Below, piece by piece: positions 36,028 to 46,900 of a stretch of 64,000 bases of DNA (positions are counted from its first letter, which is position 1; the number at the start of each line of letters is the position of its first letter). The stretch comes from Smallanthus sonchifolius (lineage: Eukaryota; Streptophyta; Magnoliopsida; Asterales; Asteraceae), in contig CM042028.1 in the NCBI GenBank assembly GCA_023525975.1, forward strand, positions 81,157,501-81,221,500, read 5' to 3'. The translations under genes and the position numbers were made by a program. The notes under the pieces were generated by a model. The model was not told where the DNA came from. It worked only from the letters and a program-made list of their open reading frames with translations, and did not search any database.

Positions 36028-36270
36028 TTCATGATTCGGCTCTAGCTTCAACAGAAACAAGTTCTTTATCTGAAAACTGTTTTTTTCTTGGACTTGAATC
36101 ATGATTGCAGTCGACATGATGTTTCTGTTACTCCATAGACTCCTTATGGTTTATCTGCCAGTTTTTAATCAATTACACAATGGAAATCTCATTTTTTAGG
36201 ACCCGTCATATTTTGGTCTTTATGGTCTTACTTTAGGAGTGTCTTTTAACAAGGTGATTCAGTTAGGTTT
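36028..36270 (+). other. Downstream flank of the oligopeptidase gene
   Basis: This AT-rich stretch after the stop codon probably holds the 3' untranslated region. No confident poly(A) signal or other gene is seen. Confidence 0.4.
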
Positions 36271-36432
36271 GACTGCTCCCCTAATTGTGGGACATGGTTG
36301 CTCAAATAAACTTAACCCGATCCATGATCATGAGCCTACGTCGGTTGGGCTCAACTGCTCCCCTAATTATGGACCATGGTTGCTCAAATGAAACTTAACC
36401 CGATCCATGATCATGAGCCTACGTGGGGCGAG
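36271..36432 (+). repeat. 82-bp tandem duplication downstream of the oligopeptidase gene
   Basis: Two copies start at ACTGCTCCCCTAATT (36272 and 36354), each containing CATGGTTGCTCAAAT and GATCCATGATCATGAG and ending in CCTACG. The second copy differs by a few bases, so the duplication is not brand new. Confidence 0.8.
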
Positions 36433-36604
36433 ATTTCGAGTTCGGTTGGGTTGGTGAACAGCCTTACATGTTACATTTCCCACATTTGGTTATTATAAAA
36501 TTTCAATTATTAAGTTGTTAAAAAAATACTTTCTTTGTTCCAAAATAATCGTCCACAATAAAAAATATAATTTAAAAATGTACGATTAATGTAAATCTTA
36601 ATGA

Positions 36605-36800
36605 GTGGTGGAAAAAAAACCGGTTCCATACCCAGTATCTGACCTGAACCCGAACCCGAACCCGAACCGGTTCATACCCGATGTCTAGCGTATCCGGTTC
36701 CTACCTGAAAAAATCCGCCGGTTCCTTGCCTTCTAGTGAAAACCGTTTCCTACCCGGTTCCTACCTGATTCTTGCGGGGGCTTTCAAAATATAGCCGTTA
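36605..36800. repeat. CGAACC/ACCGGTTCC-rich repeat
   Basis: Repeated CCCGAA units (36648-36672) are followed by interspersed CCGGTTCC and TACCTGA motifs. This looks like the terminal part of a DNA transposon or a simple repeat; its limits are uncertain and no coding sequence is seen. Confidence 0.4.
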
Positions 36801-36984
36801 AAAAAATGGTTTTCTAGCCTTTTTTTGACTGTTAAAATGACTTTTTTTTTTGCATTTTTGTCGACCATTTTACCCCGTAAGTTAATATAAGTATGTATTG
36901 GATGAATTGGTTGATTACATCACTTGAAAACGTAAAATGGATTGCAAAAAACGCAAAACTTACTCTCGCAAAAAAAAATTACCA

Positions 36985-37195
36985 CCCCTGAATCTCGACC
37001 AAAAAAAGTTATAAGAATACATGTCGTATACACCCATACGACCCGTATGGACCAACGCCCGTATCGTTATATACTGCCCGTTATGGAGCATGATGTGATT
37101 TCATTCGAACATATACGAGTCGTATGGTGCAATACAACCTGTAATCGACGTAATGATTACGATGTGCATATAACACGTGTAGATATATCCTCCCC
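36985..37195. repeat. Palindromic CGTATGG/CATACG repeat fragment
   Basis: This fragment contains CCATACGACCCGTATGG and ATACGAGTCGTATGGTGCAAT, related to the CGTATAG/CTATACG repeats at 52880-54240: CGTAT[A/G]GTGCAAT occurs in both. It is probably a diverged fragment of the same repeat family. Confidence 0.5.
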
Positions 37196-37227
37196 TTAGT
37201 ACCCTATAATAATAACAATATTGTTTA

Positions 37228-37790
37228 TAGGGCTATAAACGAACCGAACCGAACGAAGCCTTATTCGTGTTCGTTCATTTAGCATTTAACTTGTTCATGT
37301 ATGGTTCACGAACACTAACCGAACGAAATTTTATGTTCGTGTTCGTTCATTAAGGAAATGGATTTGTTCACGAACGGTTTATGAACGGAACCGAACGAAG
37401 TCTTCGTTTGTGACTTTTGATGTCAACCATAATGTCTTCCGAAATGAACATTTAATAAGATCATTTTAATATCAAGTTCATGTACCTGTATCGAACTTAT
37501 TTTACTTAGTTAACTGTTAGGGTAAAAAATAAAATAAAAATTAAAGAATATAAAAAGTTTAGATAAAATAAAATAGAAATATATAAAAAATTTTAATGAA
37601 TACATAAACAAACGAACATGAACAAACACGAACATAAACAAACAAAAATAAACGAACGTTCACGAACACAATTGAACGAACGAGACATCTGTTCATGTTC
37701 GTTCATTTAGCTAATATGACGAAATTCCTTGTTCATATTTACTCGTTTATTAAACGAACGAACGTAAACGACGATGATTACAAAATATAG
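37228..37790. repeat. GTTCGTTC/GAACGAAC-rich dispersed repeat
   Basis: Many copies of CGAACCGAAC, GTTCGTTCATT and CACGAACA occur on both strands over about 560 bp, denser at both ends, with an AT-rich middle. The layout of inverted short motifs at both ends suggests a non-autonomous DNA transposon. Exact ends and target duplication are not clear. Confidence 0.45.
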
Positions 37791-38040
37791 TTTATTAGAA
37801 AATATTAGGGGAAGCAAATACTATTTAGGGCAAAATAGGAAATGAAGTATCGTTGCCTCCTGACTCCTTATCGTCCGTTGACTTATAAAGTCATTCCCAA
37901 ATGGGTTTTGAAGAGGTTTTACCGAAACGACGTCGTTGGACTGGCGTTCCAGTTATCCAAATTCCAAAGTATTATTGCTCCCCCATTGCAACCAAATATC
38001 TTCTCTCACACAAAATCACAGCTCCGACCAGGTGGATAAT

Positions 38041-40618
38041 ATGACCAACCTCCTGGGTTTGGAGGCTCTAGTCTCCTCCTCCACCACCGCGGCGCTGGCG
38101 GCGGTCACGAATCCATCTCTCTTCAACACTCCTCTCCTTCCCTTCAGTAGCGAATTCTTCTTAACATCCCCTAAAACCACCTCAACCCTAGTCTTTCCCC
38201 ATAAACCCCCAACCACCAGACTCAACAGATTCCAAACAACCAGTAAGTCACCTAAATTTCTATTTTATTTACAAATTCGATTGATTTCAAACTCAATTTT
38301 ATTTTCAATTGAATTTTATATGGATTTACTATAATCGTACAGAGATTTTATGTGTCAATTTCACAACGGCACAGCTTGAGGAGGATCAGGAAGTTGAAAT
38401 TGCTGAAGGTTACACGATGACTAAATTTTGTGATAAAATGATTGATGTGTTCTTGAATGAGAAACCTAAGCCTAAAGATTGGATGAGTTATTTGATTTTT
38501 AGAGAAGATTGGAATAAATATAGAGATAGCTTTTATAATCGGTGTAAATCGCGAGCTGATACCGAAGATGATTTCACCATGAAGCAGCGTTTGGTCACTT
38601 TGGCAACAGAAGTTAAAAGGGTAAAACACTCTTCACTGTTACTTGATTTGGTGTTCTCTAGTATTACCACCATTGCAGAGAAATAGCTGCATTTTGACCT
38701 TGTGCTGTCAAATTTGTAGTATTTTGCAATTTAGAATTTGACACTGCCTGCAAGGTTTTATAAGTTTTTGGTAAATAAATGGTGAAATTGCAAAGTTGTA
38801 GTGTTATGCAATTTAAATTTGACACTGCCTGCAAGTTTCTATTAGTTTTTGGTAAATAAATTGTGAAATTGCAAAATTGTAGTATTTTGCAGTTTATCAT
38901 TTGACACTGCCTGCAAGTTTCTATAAATTTTCGGTAAATAAATGGTGAAATTGCAAAATTGTAGTATTATGCAATTTAAAACTTGACACTGCCTGCAAGT
39001 TTCTATAAATTTTTGGTAAATAAATGGTGAAATTGAAAAATTGTAGTATTTTGCAATTTAAAATTTTACACTGCCTGCAAGTTTCTATAATTCTTTGTTA
39101 TATAAATGGTGAAATTACAGGTTGATGAAGAAATGGAAAGACATGCAGAGCTTCTTAAGCAGATAGAAGATAGCCCTATGGATATAAATGCCATAGTTAC
39201 AAGACGACGCAAGGATTTTACAGGGGAATTTTTTCGTTATTTGACGGTTGTTCAAGAAACACATGACAGCTTGGAGGACCGTGATGGTAATGTTTTAAAA
39301 ACATTCCAATTTAAATTATTTACAGAAGGCTTGTGGTTTGTGTTTTCTCATATTGGTTGTTTAAGCAGCTGTTGCTAGGCTTGGAGCAAGATGCTTATCT
39401 GCAGTGAGTGCTTATGATAACACATTAGAAACTGTTGAAACATTGGATGCTGCACAGGCCAAATTTGAGGATATTTTAGACTCGCCTTCAATAGAAGCAG
39501 CATGTGCCAAGATTAAAAGTCTTGCAAAGGCCAAAGAACTTGATTCCTCTTTAATTTTGTTGATTAATAGTGCTTGGGCTTCTGCAAAAGAGTCCCCTAC
39601 CATGAAAAATGAGGTAAAAATGATAACTTTATTGTCTACGGTTTTTCAAGAAAGAATTGACGCAGAGCGAAAACTCAAAAAGTAAAAGAGATAACTCTTG
39701 AGAGAAAATGACGTATTATTGAATGAGAAAGACATTACATCAAGGTCCTTTTGTATAGTGAATTTTAACTTTGGTGGGAATTGTCAAAATTTTGAAATTG
39801 AAAACTCACAACTATTTAGTGAAATTAAATATATAAATAAACTCGTAAATTTAAGCAGTTAGTTATTTACGCATTTTATCTAAAAAGTGAATGATTTAGA
39901 AATTGGGGGAAAATCTTCAGTGCTGAAATCAAAGCCCTAAAGGCCTAAATGATGGAATTCAAGTCCGACAGGTGGGCCACATGATGTATGGGCCTCATAA
40001 CTCCACTCGTAGCTCAAGTTATGCTCATATATGTTGGGGCCCTTTCTGCCCCCTGTCTAGCTGGTCCAAATAGGAGTCAGCTAACTCTTGGATTCCGTAT
40101 CAAGAATTCTCGTCTAAGTTAGCGTGAATTTGCAGGTGAAAGCCATCATGTATGAATTATACAAAGCCACAAAGAGAAGTTTAAAGAGCATAGCGCCAAA
40201 AGAAATAAAGTTACTCAAGTATCTGTTAAAGTTCACAGATCCAGAAGAGCGTTTCTCAGCTTTAGCAACGGCATTCTCTCCTGGCAAAGACAACGAGGCC
40301 AGGAAGCCCAATGCATTATACACGTAAATCCTCTGCCATTTTATTCTTTTATTTTGTTTACTGTAAAATTCAAATAGTTTTTTTATTATTTTGTTGAATG
40401 TTTGGAGCAGAACTCCAAAGGAGCTGCACAAATGGATTACAATCATGCTTGATGCATACGATCTTCATATAGAAGAAACTGGTATTGAGGAAGCCAAGGA
40501 GATGAATTTACCCATGGTTATTCAAAGACTTTCAATTCTCAAGGAAACAATTGAAGACGAATATTTGGAAAAGGAAACCCCTGAAGCCAAAAAAGAGGCG
40601 GATGCAGAAGAAATGTAA
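38041..40618 (+). CDS. Predicted plastid protein of unknown function (At4g37920-like)
   Basis: Six exons join in frame to about 428 codons: 38041-38242, 38343-38620, 39121-39286, 39369-39613, 40136-40323, 40411-40618. The N-terminal 70 residues are rich in Ser, Thr, Leu and Pro with few acidic residues, like a chloroplast transit peptide. The mature part is largely helical and charged: GYTMTKFCDKMIDVFLNEKP, RRRKDFTGEFFRY, ARCLSAVSAYDNTLE, AKELDSSLILLINSAW, APKEIKLLKYLLKFTDPEERF, TPKELHKWITIMLDAY and an acidic end. I recognise strong resemblance to Arabidopsis At4g37920, a chloroplast-predicted protein sometimes described as endoribonuclease E-like; no catalytic motif is visible. The frame is open upstream to 37936, but I chose the ATG at 38041 because the predicted transit peptide starts there. 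No disruptions; probably functional. Confidence 0.88.
38717..39120 (+). repeat. 82-bp minisatellite in intron 2 of the At4g37920-like gene
   Basis: Five units begin at 38717, 38799, 38880, 38962 and 39044 (period 81-82 bp). Each contains GTAGTATTTTGCAATTTA, ACACTGCCTGCAAG, GGTAAATAAATGG and TGAAATTGCA. The fifth unit runs directly into the acceptor of exon 3, where GAAATTGCAAA of the other units reads GAAATTACAG|G. Confidence 0.9.
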
Positions 40619-40832
40619 GGTACTATTGTTGTTATAAGTTGGTTATCTCAATTTGGGTCGATTTAGGTTGTACAAATTTTGTAACCGAATGGTTACAATG
40701 CCGGTTAGAATACTGAGGCTGAGACTTATCATGTCTTGTCCATTTTCTTTGTCTGTATTTCTTATAAGTGGTGCAAACTGCAAATCTTCTTTATATTTAA
40801 GGATCTTCCCTTTACGATTCACAAGATATAAA

Positions 40833-41392
40833 GAGCATTCGTAACAGGTTCTATCTCCATCTCTATTATTTCTTCTTACCTTCATCAAGATCTCTGTCTC
40901 CATCTTTAAATTTTAGATTTTAATAAATAGAGATTCTGTCAATGAGCCCCAGATCAATTGGTTTGGGAGTAGACACCCCATGGCCTTCTAATGTGGAGGT
41001 CATGGGTTCGAGACTCACTTGGTGTAATATGCTCAGGTGGGTTAGGGGTTTTACCACAGTGGGCCTTAGGGTGGTGGGTTTCCCCTGGAATGGTGGGCGG
41101 GTCGGGTCACCAGCGCTGTTTATGTTCGCGGGCCTAAGTGGTCTTTTGCCAATGGGTTTACCTAGATGGCCGGGCTTATAGTATTCTCTAAATAAATAGA
41201 GATTATTTAAATATAGAGATTTACTTTCATCAATCTTTATATTTTGTGTGAGCGTCTAGAAAAGAGAAGTAATAAAATAAGTGTTTATGAGTGAGATATA
41301 GAATTAGATGTGAAAGGTTAAAATAAATTTAAAAAAATATAATATTTAATTAAATTAAAGAGATAGAGATAATACGGTGATGTAATCAAGTA
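40833..41392. mobile_element. MITE downstream of the At4g37920-like gene, carrying a SINE
   Basis: The left end GAGCATTCGTAACAG matches the MITE ends at 35088-35405, and the interior shares CTATCTCCATCTCT-like and AGAGATAGAGAT segments. The right end is degenerate (near 41390). The SINE at 40936-41190 interrupts it; without it the element is about 290 bp, similar to the intronic copy. Confidence 0.6.
40936..41190 (+). mobile_element. tRNA-derived SINE
   Basis: This is a 255-bp GC-richer insert flanked by a 14-bp direct repeat AATAAATAGAGATT (40922-40935 and 41191-41204), a typical target duplication of target-primed insertion. Near its start it has an A-box-like AGATCAATTGGT and a B-box GGTTCGAGAC, about 60 bp apart, as in Pol III promoters of tRNA-derived SINEs. 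It has no coding capacity. Confidence 0.75.
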
Positions 41393-41557
41393 TCAAAATG
41401 ATGATTGATTGATGTAACGGTGTGTGTTCCTACCATTATTATGAATTTGATTGTTGATCCTAACATTCTGTTTTGGCCTCATCTGCTGGATTAAATATTA
41501 TTTAAAAAATACAATAATATAGTTAATTAATCCTTTTATATAAATATACACTTAAAA
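41393..41557. other. AT-rich spacer before element D
   Basis: No gene or repeat structure is recognisable; it ends with the TAAAA target duplication (41553-41557) of element D. Confidence 0.5.
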
Positions 41558-43657
41558 TGTCACACCCCGTCAAGGCGGAAACGCGAGGCGTAACATTACA
41601 TGGTTTCTAAAGCATATGATTACCGCAAACACATACATGATAAATGGATACATAAACAAGTTTAAAGTTTTACATTTCAAAAATGTAAATTGGGTTTACA
41701 AAAGTGAAGATTTCGCAAATATGACTCTATTACAATGAGTTATACAAGAGAAATCCCCCAAATAATTGTATCCATCGTGCATGCATGTAATCTACATTGC
41801 TAACCTTGCGATCACGTCAATTTCATGAAAAACATACTTAAAATTGTCAACACGAGGTTGGTGAGTTCACAGGTTTAAATCAAATAGATCTTTGTAAAAT
41901 TCAATTGTTCGTAAATAGTTCCAGTTGCATGTGATAATCAGAATAAGAATTGTTGACCCATTTGTAAACTAGCTAGGAATACAAATAATATGTTCCTACA
42001 TGAGCCGTAACCAAACCATGACAATTGTTCTTAGCCCCTAATTTCGTTATCCGGTTCTATGCGGCCATAAATCCTCCAGATTGTGGTTAGCGCGACTAAC
42101 CATGACCGGGAGACGTCACTCTCCATAGTACTATTCATAGGACCCTAGGCTACAGTTAATGGTTACTAAATTGTTCCAGGGGAATTTAGCGGCCTAAAAT
42201 CGTTTAACTCATGTAAACATAAAAGTCGAGTCTTATTATCTTGTTATCACATAAAAATAGTTGTAAGTATATTCTTCCCCCAAATATTGAAAACAGTAAA
42301 AAGGGGCCATGAAACTCACCTTGAGTTTGTGTATGCTTGCAATGATAATTGTTCTAGTCAAACTTGACTATTCGTACCCTAATTACAAAAGGGTAATTCG
42401 TGTTATGACCGAATGTCTCATATGCAAATTGTTTACCGACTTAGCAAATCTGATTGCTTTTGTTTAAATATCTTTTTAGTTTTTCAACACTTGTTTCGTT
42501 ATAAAATAGTTCTAAGTTACTGCCCAATGGGCTTGAAACAGGTATCGAAACTACCTAGTTTCGATTGAACAGAACAGATGTCGAGACTTCCTAGTTTCGA
42601 TTGAGCAAACTGGGTATCGAAACTTCCTAGTTTCGATTGGGTAATAGGTATCGAAACTACCTAGTTTCGATTAAGTAAACAGGTATCGAAACTACCTGGT
42701 TTCGATTAAGTAATAGGTATCGAAACTACCTAGTTTCGATTTAGTAAACAGGTATCGAAACTACCTAGTTTCGATTGAGTAATAGGTATCGAAACTACCT
42801 AGTTTCGATTAAGTAAACAGGTATCGAAACTGTAGTTTCGATTACCGAAATTTTAAATTGACAGAATCAATTTCAAAACTTTATTCATACATATACGCAT
42901 ATATTCATGTTTTAAATCTTGAATTCGACACACTTTTCTGGTTATTTTACTTCCGTTCGAACAAATTGTATGTTTTGCTACGGTTTAAAGAAAATAATAT
43001 GAATAGTATTGAGTTTTTACCTCTAGACAGTGATGATAATTTTGTGCGAAAAGAATGGATGAGCTCCCTGAAACCTTAAAACTTTCCTTAACTTAAGGTA
43101 TGGAAGTGACGATAATCGGTGTTGCTGCCGATGAAAGGATGACAAAGAGAGAAAAAAAGAAAGGTGAATTGTGATTTGAGGTGGATGAATTGATCGACAA
43201 TTGAGGGGGGTATGGTTTTTATCTGAATTCTCACAGGCAAATGTATGGGTTTTAGTATAGATATTTAGGATGTGAGTGAAGTAGGAATTAGGAATGGGCT
43301 TCTCTGAATTTCGGCCGAGAAAGTCAAGGGGGTGGGTTGGGTTAAATTTGTATAATAATTAGATTTAATTACTAATTAATTAATTTATTAAGGGTATTAA
43401 TATCAATTAGAGTTTTAAAGGGTAATTTAATTCGGTTTAGATTTTTCACGGTATTATAAATTTAACAAGTTTATAGCTCGTTGAAGAAAATATTGAAATC
43501 TTGGGTTGTATAATTCGTTGAGGTGATTATTTGTAGGTATGAGTACCTAAAGGTGACGCTACATGGTAACGTCTTCGAGAGGGTTCGTTAGTTTACTTTT
43601 ACGTATATTATATGATTTATTCTAAAAATAACTTATTGACCAACGTAAAAATTTGTG

Positions 43658-43697
<40 letters not shown>

Positions 43698-43903
43698 CTG
43701 GTTATTTAATTTCACCACAAACGTTCGTATTAGTCGGTTTATATGGTACGTGAACCGGTAACTCCTAGAATTACCAAATATGAAATGAGACCATGTACGG
43801 TTTTTGTTAGACCTTTGTGAAATTAAGTAAATCACAAAAACAATTATAATGTAAACTTGTTTATAACATGTACGGATATTGACCTGAAATGTCGGGTGTC
43901 ACA
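41558..43903 (-). repeat. Element D 3' LTR
   Basis: The + strand begins TGTCACACCCCG and ends GGGTGTCACA. It holds a tandem array of palindromic units at 42541-42846 and an (AT)n run at 43660-43695. It pairs with 49719-52063. Confidence 0.93.
42541..42846. repeat. Tandem array of palindromic units in element D LTR
   Basis: Nine units of 34-36 bp are present, each with the self-complementary core CGAAACTACCTAGTTTCG (variants with TTCC or CTGG centres), separated by spacers alternating between AAGTAAACAG and AAGTAATAG forms. The last unit is shortened (CGAAACTGTAGTTTCG). The matching array in the other LTR is at 50701-50990. Confidence 0.92.
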
Positions 43904-43921
43904 TTCTCCCTATGTTAAAAG
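43904..43921 (-). other. Element D polypurine tract
   Basis: The minus strand reads CTTTTAACATAGGGAGAA immediately before the LTR start TGTGACA; AGGGAGAA is the purine core. Confidence 0.6.
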
Positions 43922-43937
43922 AATTTCGTCCCGAAAT

Positions 43938-46900
43938 TCAATTCGTGTCATCTTGAACTGGTGTATCCTTAAACAAGGAGGGGTATTTTGTTTTCATTTG
44001 ATCCTCTCGTTCCCATGTATACTCAGGACCACGTTTTGAGTTCCAACGTACTTTAACCAGTTGGATTCGACTACGTCTCAGCCTTTGAACTTTCCAGTCT
44101 GTAATCTCAATCGGTTCCTCGATGAAATGAAGTTTATCATCAATATGAATTTCATCTGGCGGTATGATCAAGGTCTCGTCTGCCAAGCACTTCTTGAGAT
44201 TCGATATGTGAAACGTGTCATGTACGTTGTTTAATTCTTGCGGTAGTTTGAGCTTGTAGGCTACAGGGCCAACCCTAGCCAGTATTTCAAACGGTCCAAC
44301 GTATCTAGGGTTGAGCTTACCACGGTTACCAAACCTTGCAACGCCTTTCCATGGTGAGACTTTTAACATCACTCGGTCACCAATTTGAAATTCTAATGGT
44401 TTCCGTCTGTTATCAGCATAACTCTGCTGTCTGTCTCGGGCCGCTTTCAGACGGTCCTTAATTTTGAAGATCTTATCAGTGGTTTCCTGGACAATCTCAG
44501 GACCTGTCAAATGTTTTTCACCAACTTCCGCCCAACATAGCGGTGAGCGGAATTTACGACCATATAAAGCTTCAAACGGAGCTGCCTTGATGCTCGTGTG
44601 GTAGCTGTTATTATAGGAAAACTCTGCCAACGGTAAATGAGTATCCCAATTACCTCCGAAATCAATTACACACGCACGGAGCATATCTTCTAATGTCTGG
44701 ATAGTCCTTTCACTTTCAACATCCGTTTGTGGGTGATATGACGTGCTCATGTCAAGACGTGCGCCCATGGCTTCTTGTAATGATTTCCAGATTCTAGACA
44801 CGAATCTGCTGTCTCTATCAGAGATAATAGAAATTGGCACTCCATGCCTTGCCACAATTTCCTTGATATAAAGCTTTGCAAGTTTCTCGGTTTTATCCGT
44901 CTCTTTGATGGGTAGAAAATGAGCTGATTTTGTCAGACGATCAACGATTACCCATATAATGTCATACCCGCTCGACGTATTGGGTAACTTTGTAATGAAA
45001 TCCATGGAAATCTGTTCCCATTTCCATTGAGGTATCTCGGGTTGTTGTAACAATCCCGACGGTTTCTGATGTTCTGCCTTTACTTTTGAACATGTCAAGC
45101 ATTTACCGACATAAATAGCAATTTCTTCTTTCATGTTCGGCCACCAGTAGAGTTCTTTTAGATCCTTATACATTTTATCCGAACCTGGGTGAATGGAGTA
45201 CCTGGACTTATGGGCTTCGTCCATAACCAACTCTCGTAAATTACCAAAACATGGCACCCAAATTCTATTTGCAAAGTATAAAGTATCATCTGATTTTGGC
45301 TCTAACTGTCTGATCATTCCTCGTAAAGCTTCATTCTGAATGTTTTCTTCTTTGATTGCCTCTTGTTGTGCCATCCGGATTTGAGTCGTGAGAGTCGTAT
45401 GAATTGTCAATCCTAGGGCACGAACACGAAGAGTTTTAACTCGTTCTTTGCGACTTAAGGCGTCTGCTACGACATTGGCTTTCCCGAGATGGTACTTGAT
45501 ATCACAATCATAGTCGTTTAGTAGTTCTACCCAACGACGTTGTCTCATGTTAAGTTCCTTTTGATCGAAGATATGTTGAAGACTCTTGTGATCAGTAAAG
45601 ATAGTGCATCTTGTACCGTAAAGATAATGTCTCCAAATCTTTAGTGCAAACACAACTGCGCCCAACTCCAAGTCGTGGGTCGTATAATTCTTTTCGTGCA
45701 CTTTTAGTTGTCGTGAGGCATATGCGATGACTTTGTCTCTTTGCATTAACACACAACCAAGTCCTTGGTGTCATGCATCGCAGTATACGACAAAATTGTT
45801 GATTCCCTCCGGAAGAGATAAGATCGGTGCACTACACAGCTTCTGCTTCAGTAATTGGAAAGCTGACTCTTGCTTGTCACTCCAATCATACTTCTTTTCT
45901 TTCTGGGTTAATGTGGTTAAAGGCATGGCTATTTTTGAAAAATTCTCAATGAATCGTTTGTAGTAGCCGGCCAAGCCCAAAAATTGACGTACTTCTGTCG
46001 GAGTCTTTGGTGCTTCCCAGTTTTTGATCGCTTCTATTTTAGATGGATCAACATGAATTCCTTCCTTGTTGATGACATGTCCAAGAAAATGCACTTCTCA
46101 GATCCAAAACTCACACTTAGAGAATTTAGCATAAAGCTTCTCATTCCTGAGTAGTTCCAAGATTAATTTCAAATGATGTTCATGTTCCTCCTTGGTTCGT
46201 GAATATATTAATATATCATCAATAAATACTATCACGAATTTATCCAAGTATGGCTTGCACACTCGGTTCATGAGATCCATAAAAACAGCTGGTGCGTTCG
46301 TCAAACCAAACGGCATAACTAGGAATTCGTAGTGGCCATAACGAGTCCTAAATGCCGTCTTTGGTACATCTTCTTCTTGGATTCTTAGTTGATGATACCC
46401 TGAACGTAGATCGATCTTAGAGTAGAAGCTAGAACCTTGTAGTTGATCGAACAAATCGTCTATTGGAGGAAGTGGGTATCGGTTTTTGATTGTAAGCTTG
46501 TTTAATTCTCGGTAATCAATACACATCCTAAAGGTTCCATCCTTTTTCCTTTACGAATAGGACCGAAGCTCCCCAAGGTGAGAAACTCGGTCTTATGAAA
46601 CCTTTATCAAGCAACTCCTGTAGTTGATTTGATAATTCCTGCATTTCAGAAGGTGCTAATCGATATGGTGATCGCGCAACCGGTGCGGCTCCTGGTACCA
46701 AGTCGATTCGGAATTCGACTTGCCTCGGTGGTGGTAATCCAGGTAAGTCTTTAGGAAAAACTTCGGGGTAATCCTTAACGATTGGTATGTCTTCAAGTCG
46801 ACGTTCCTCGGGTTTCTTCTCGACGACGTGAGCCAGGAACACGCAATAGCCTTTACGTAGGTACTTACGAGCTTTCATGCAGTTTATCATCCTCAATGTC

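Noticed and set aside
36640..36680. Interstitial telomere-like repeat
   Set aside because: The CCCGAA units do not match the plant telomere repeat CCCTAAA, and the run is very short.
42541..42846. Regular palindromic repeats with short spacers resembling a CRISPR array
   Set aside because: They lie inside a plant LTR, the spacers are near-identical to one another rather than unique, no cas genes exist, and the same array recurs in the partner LTR.
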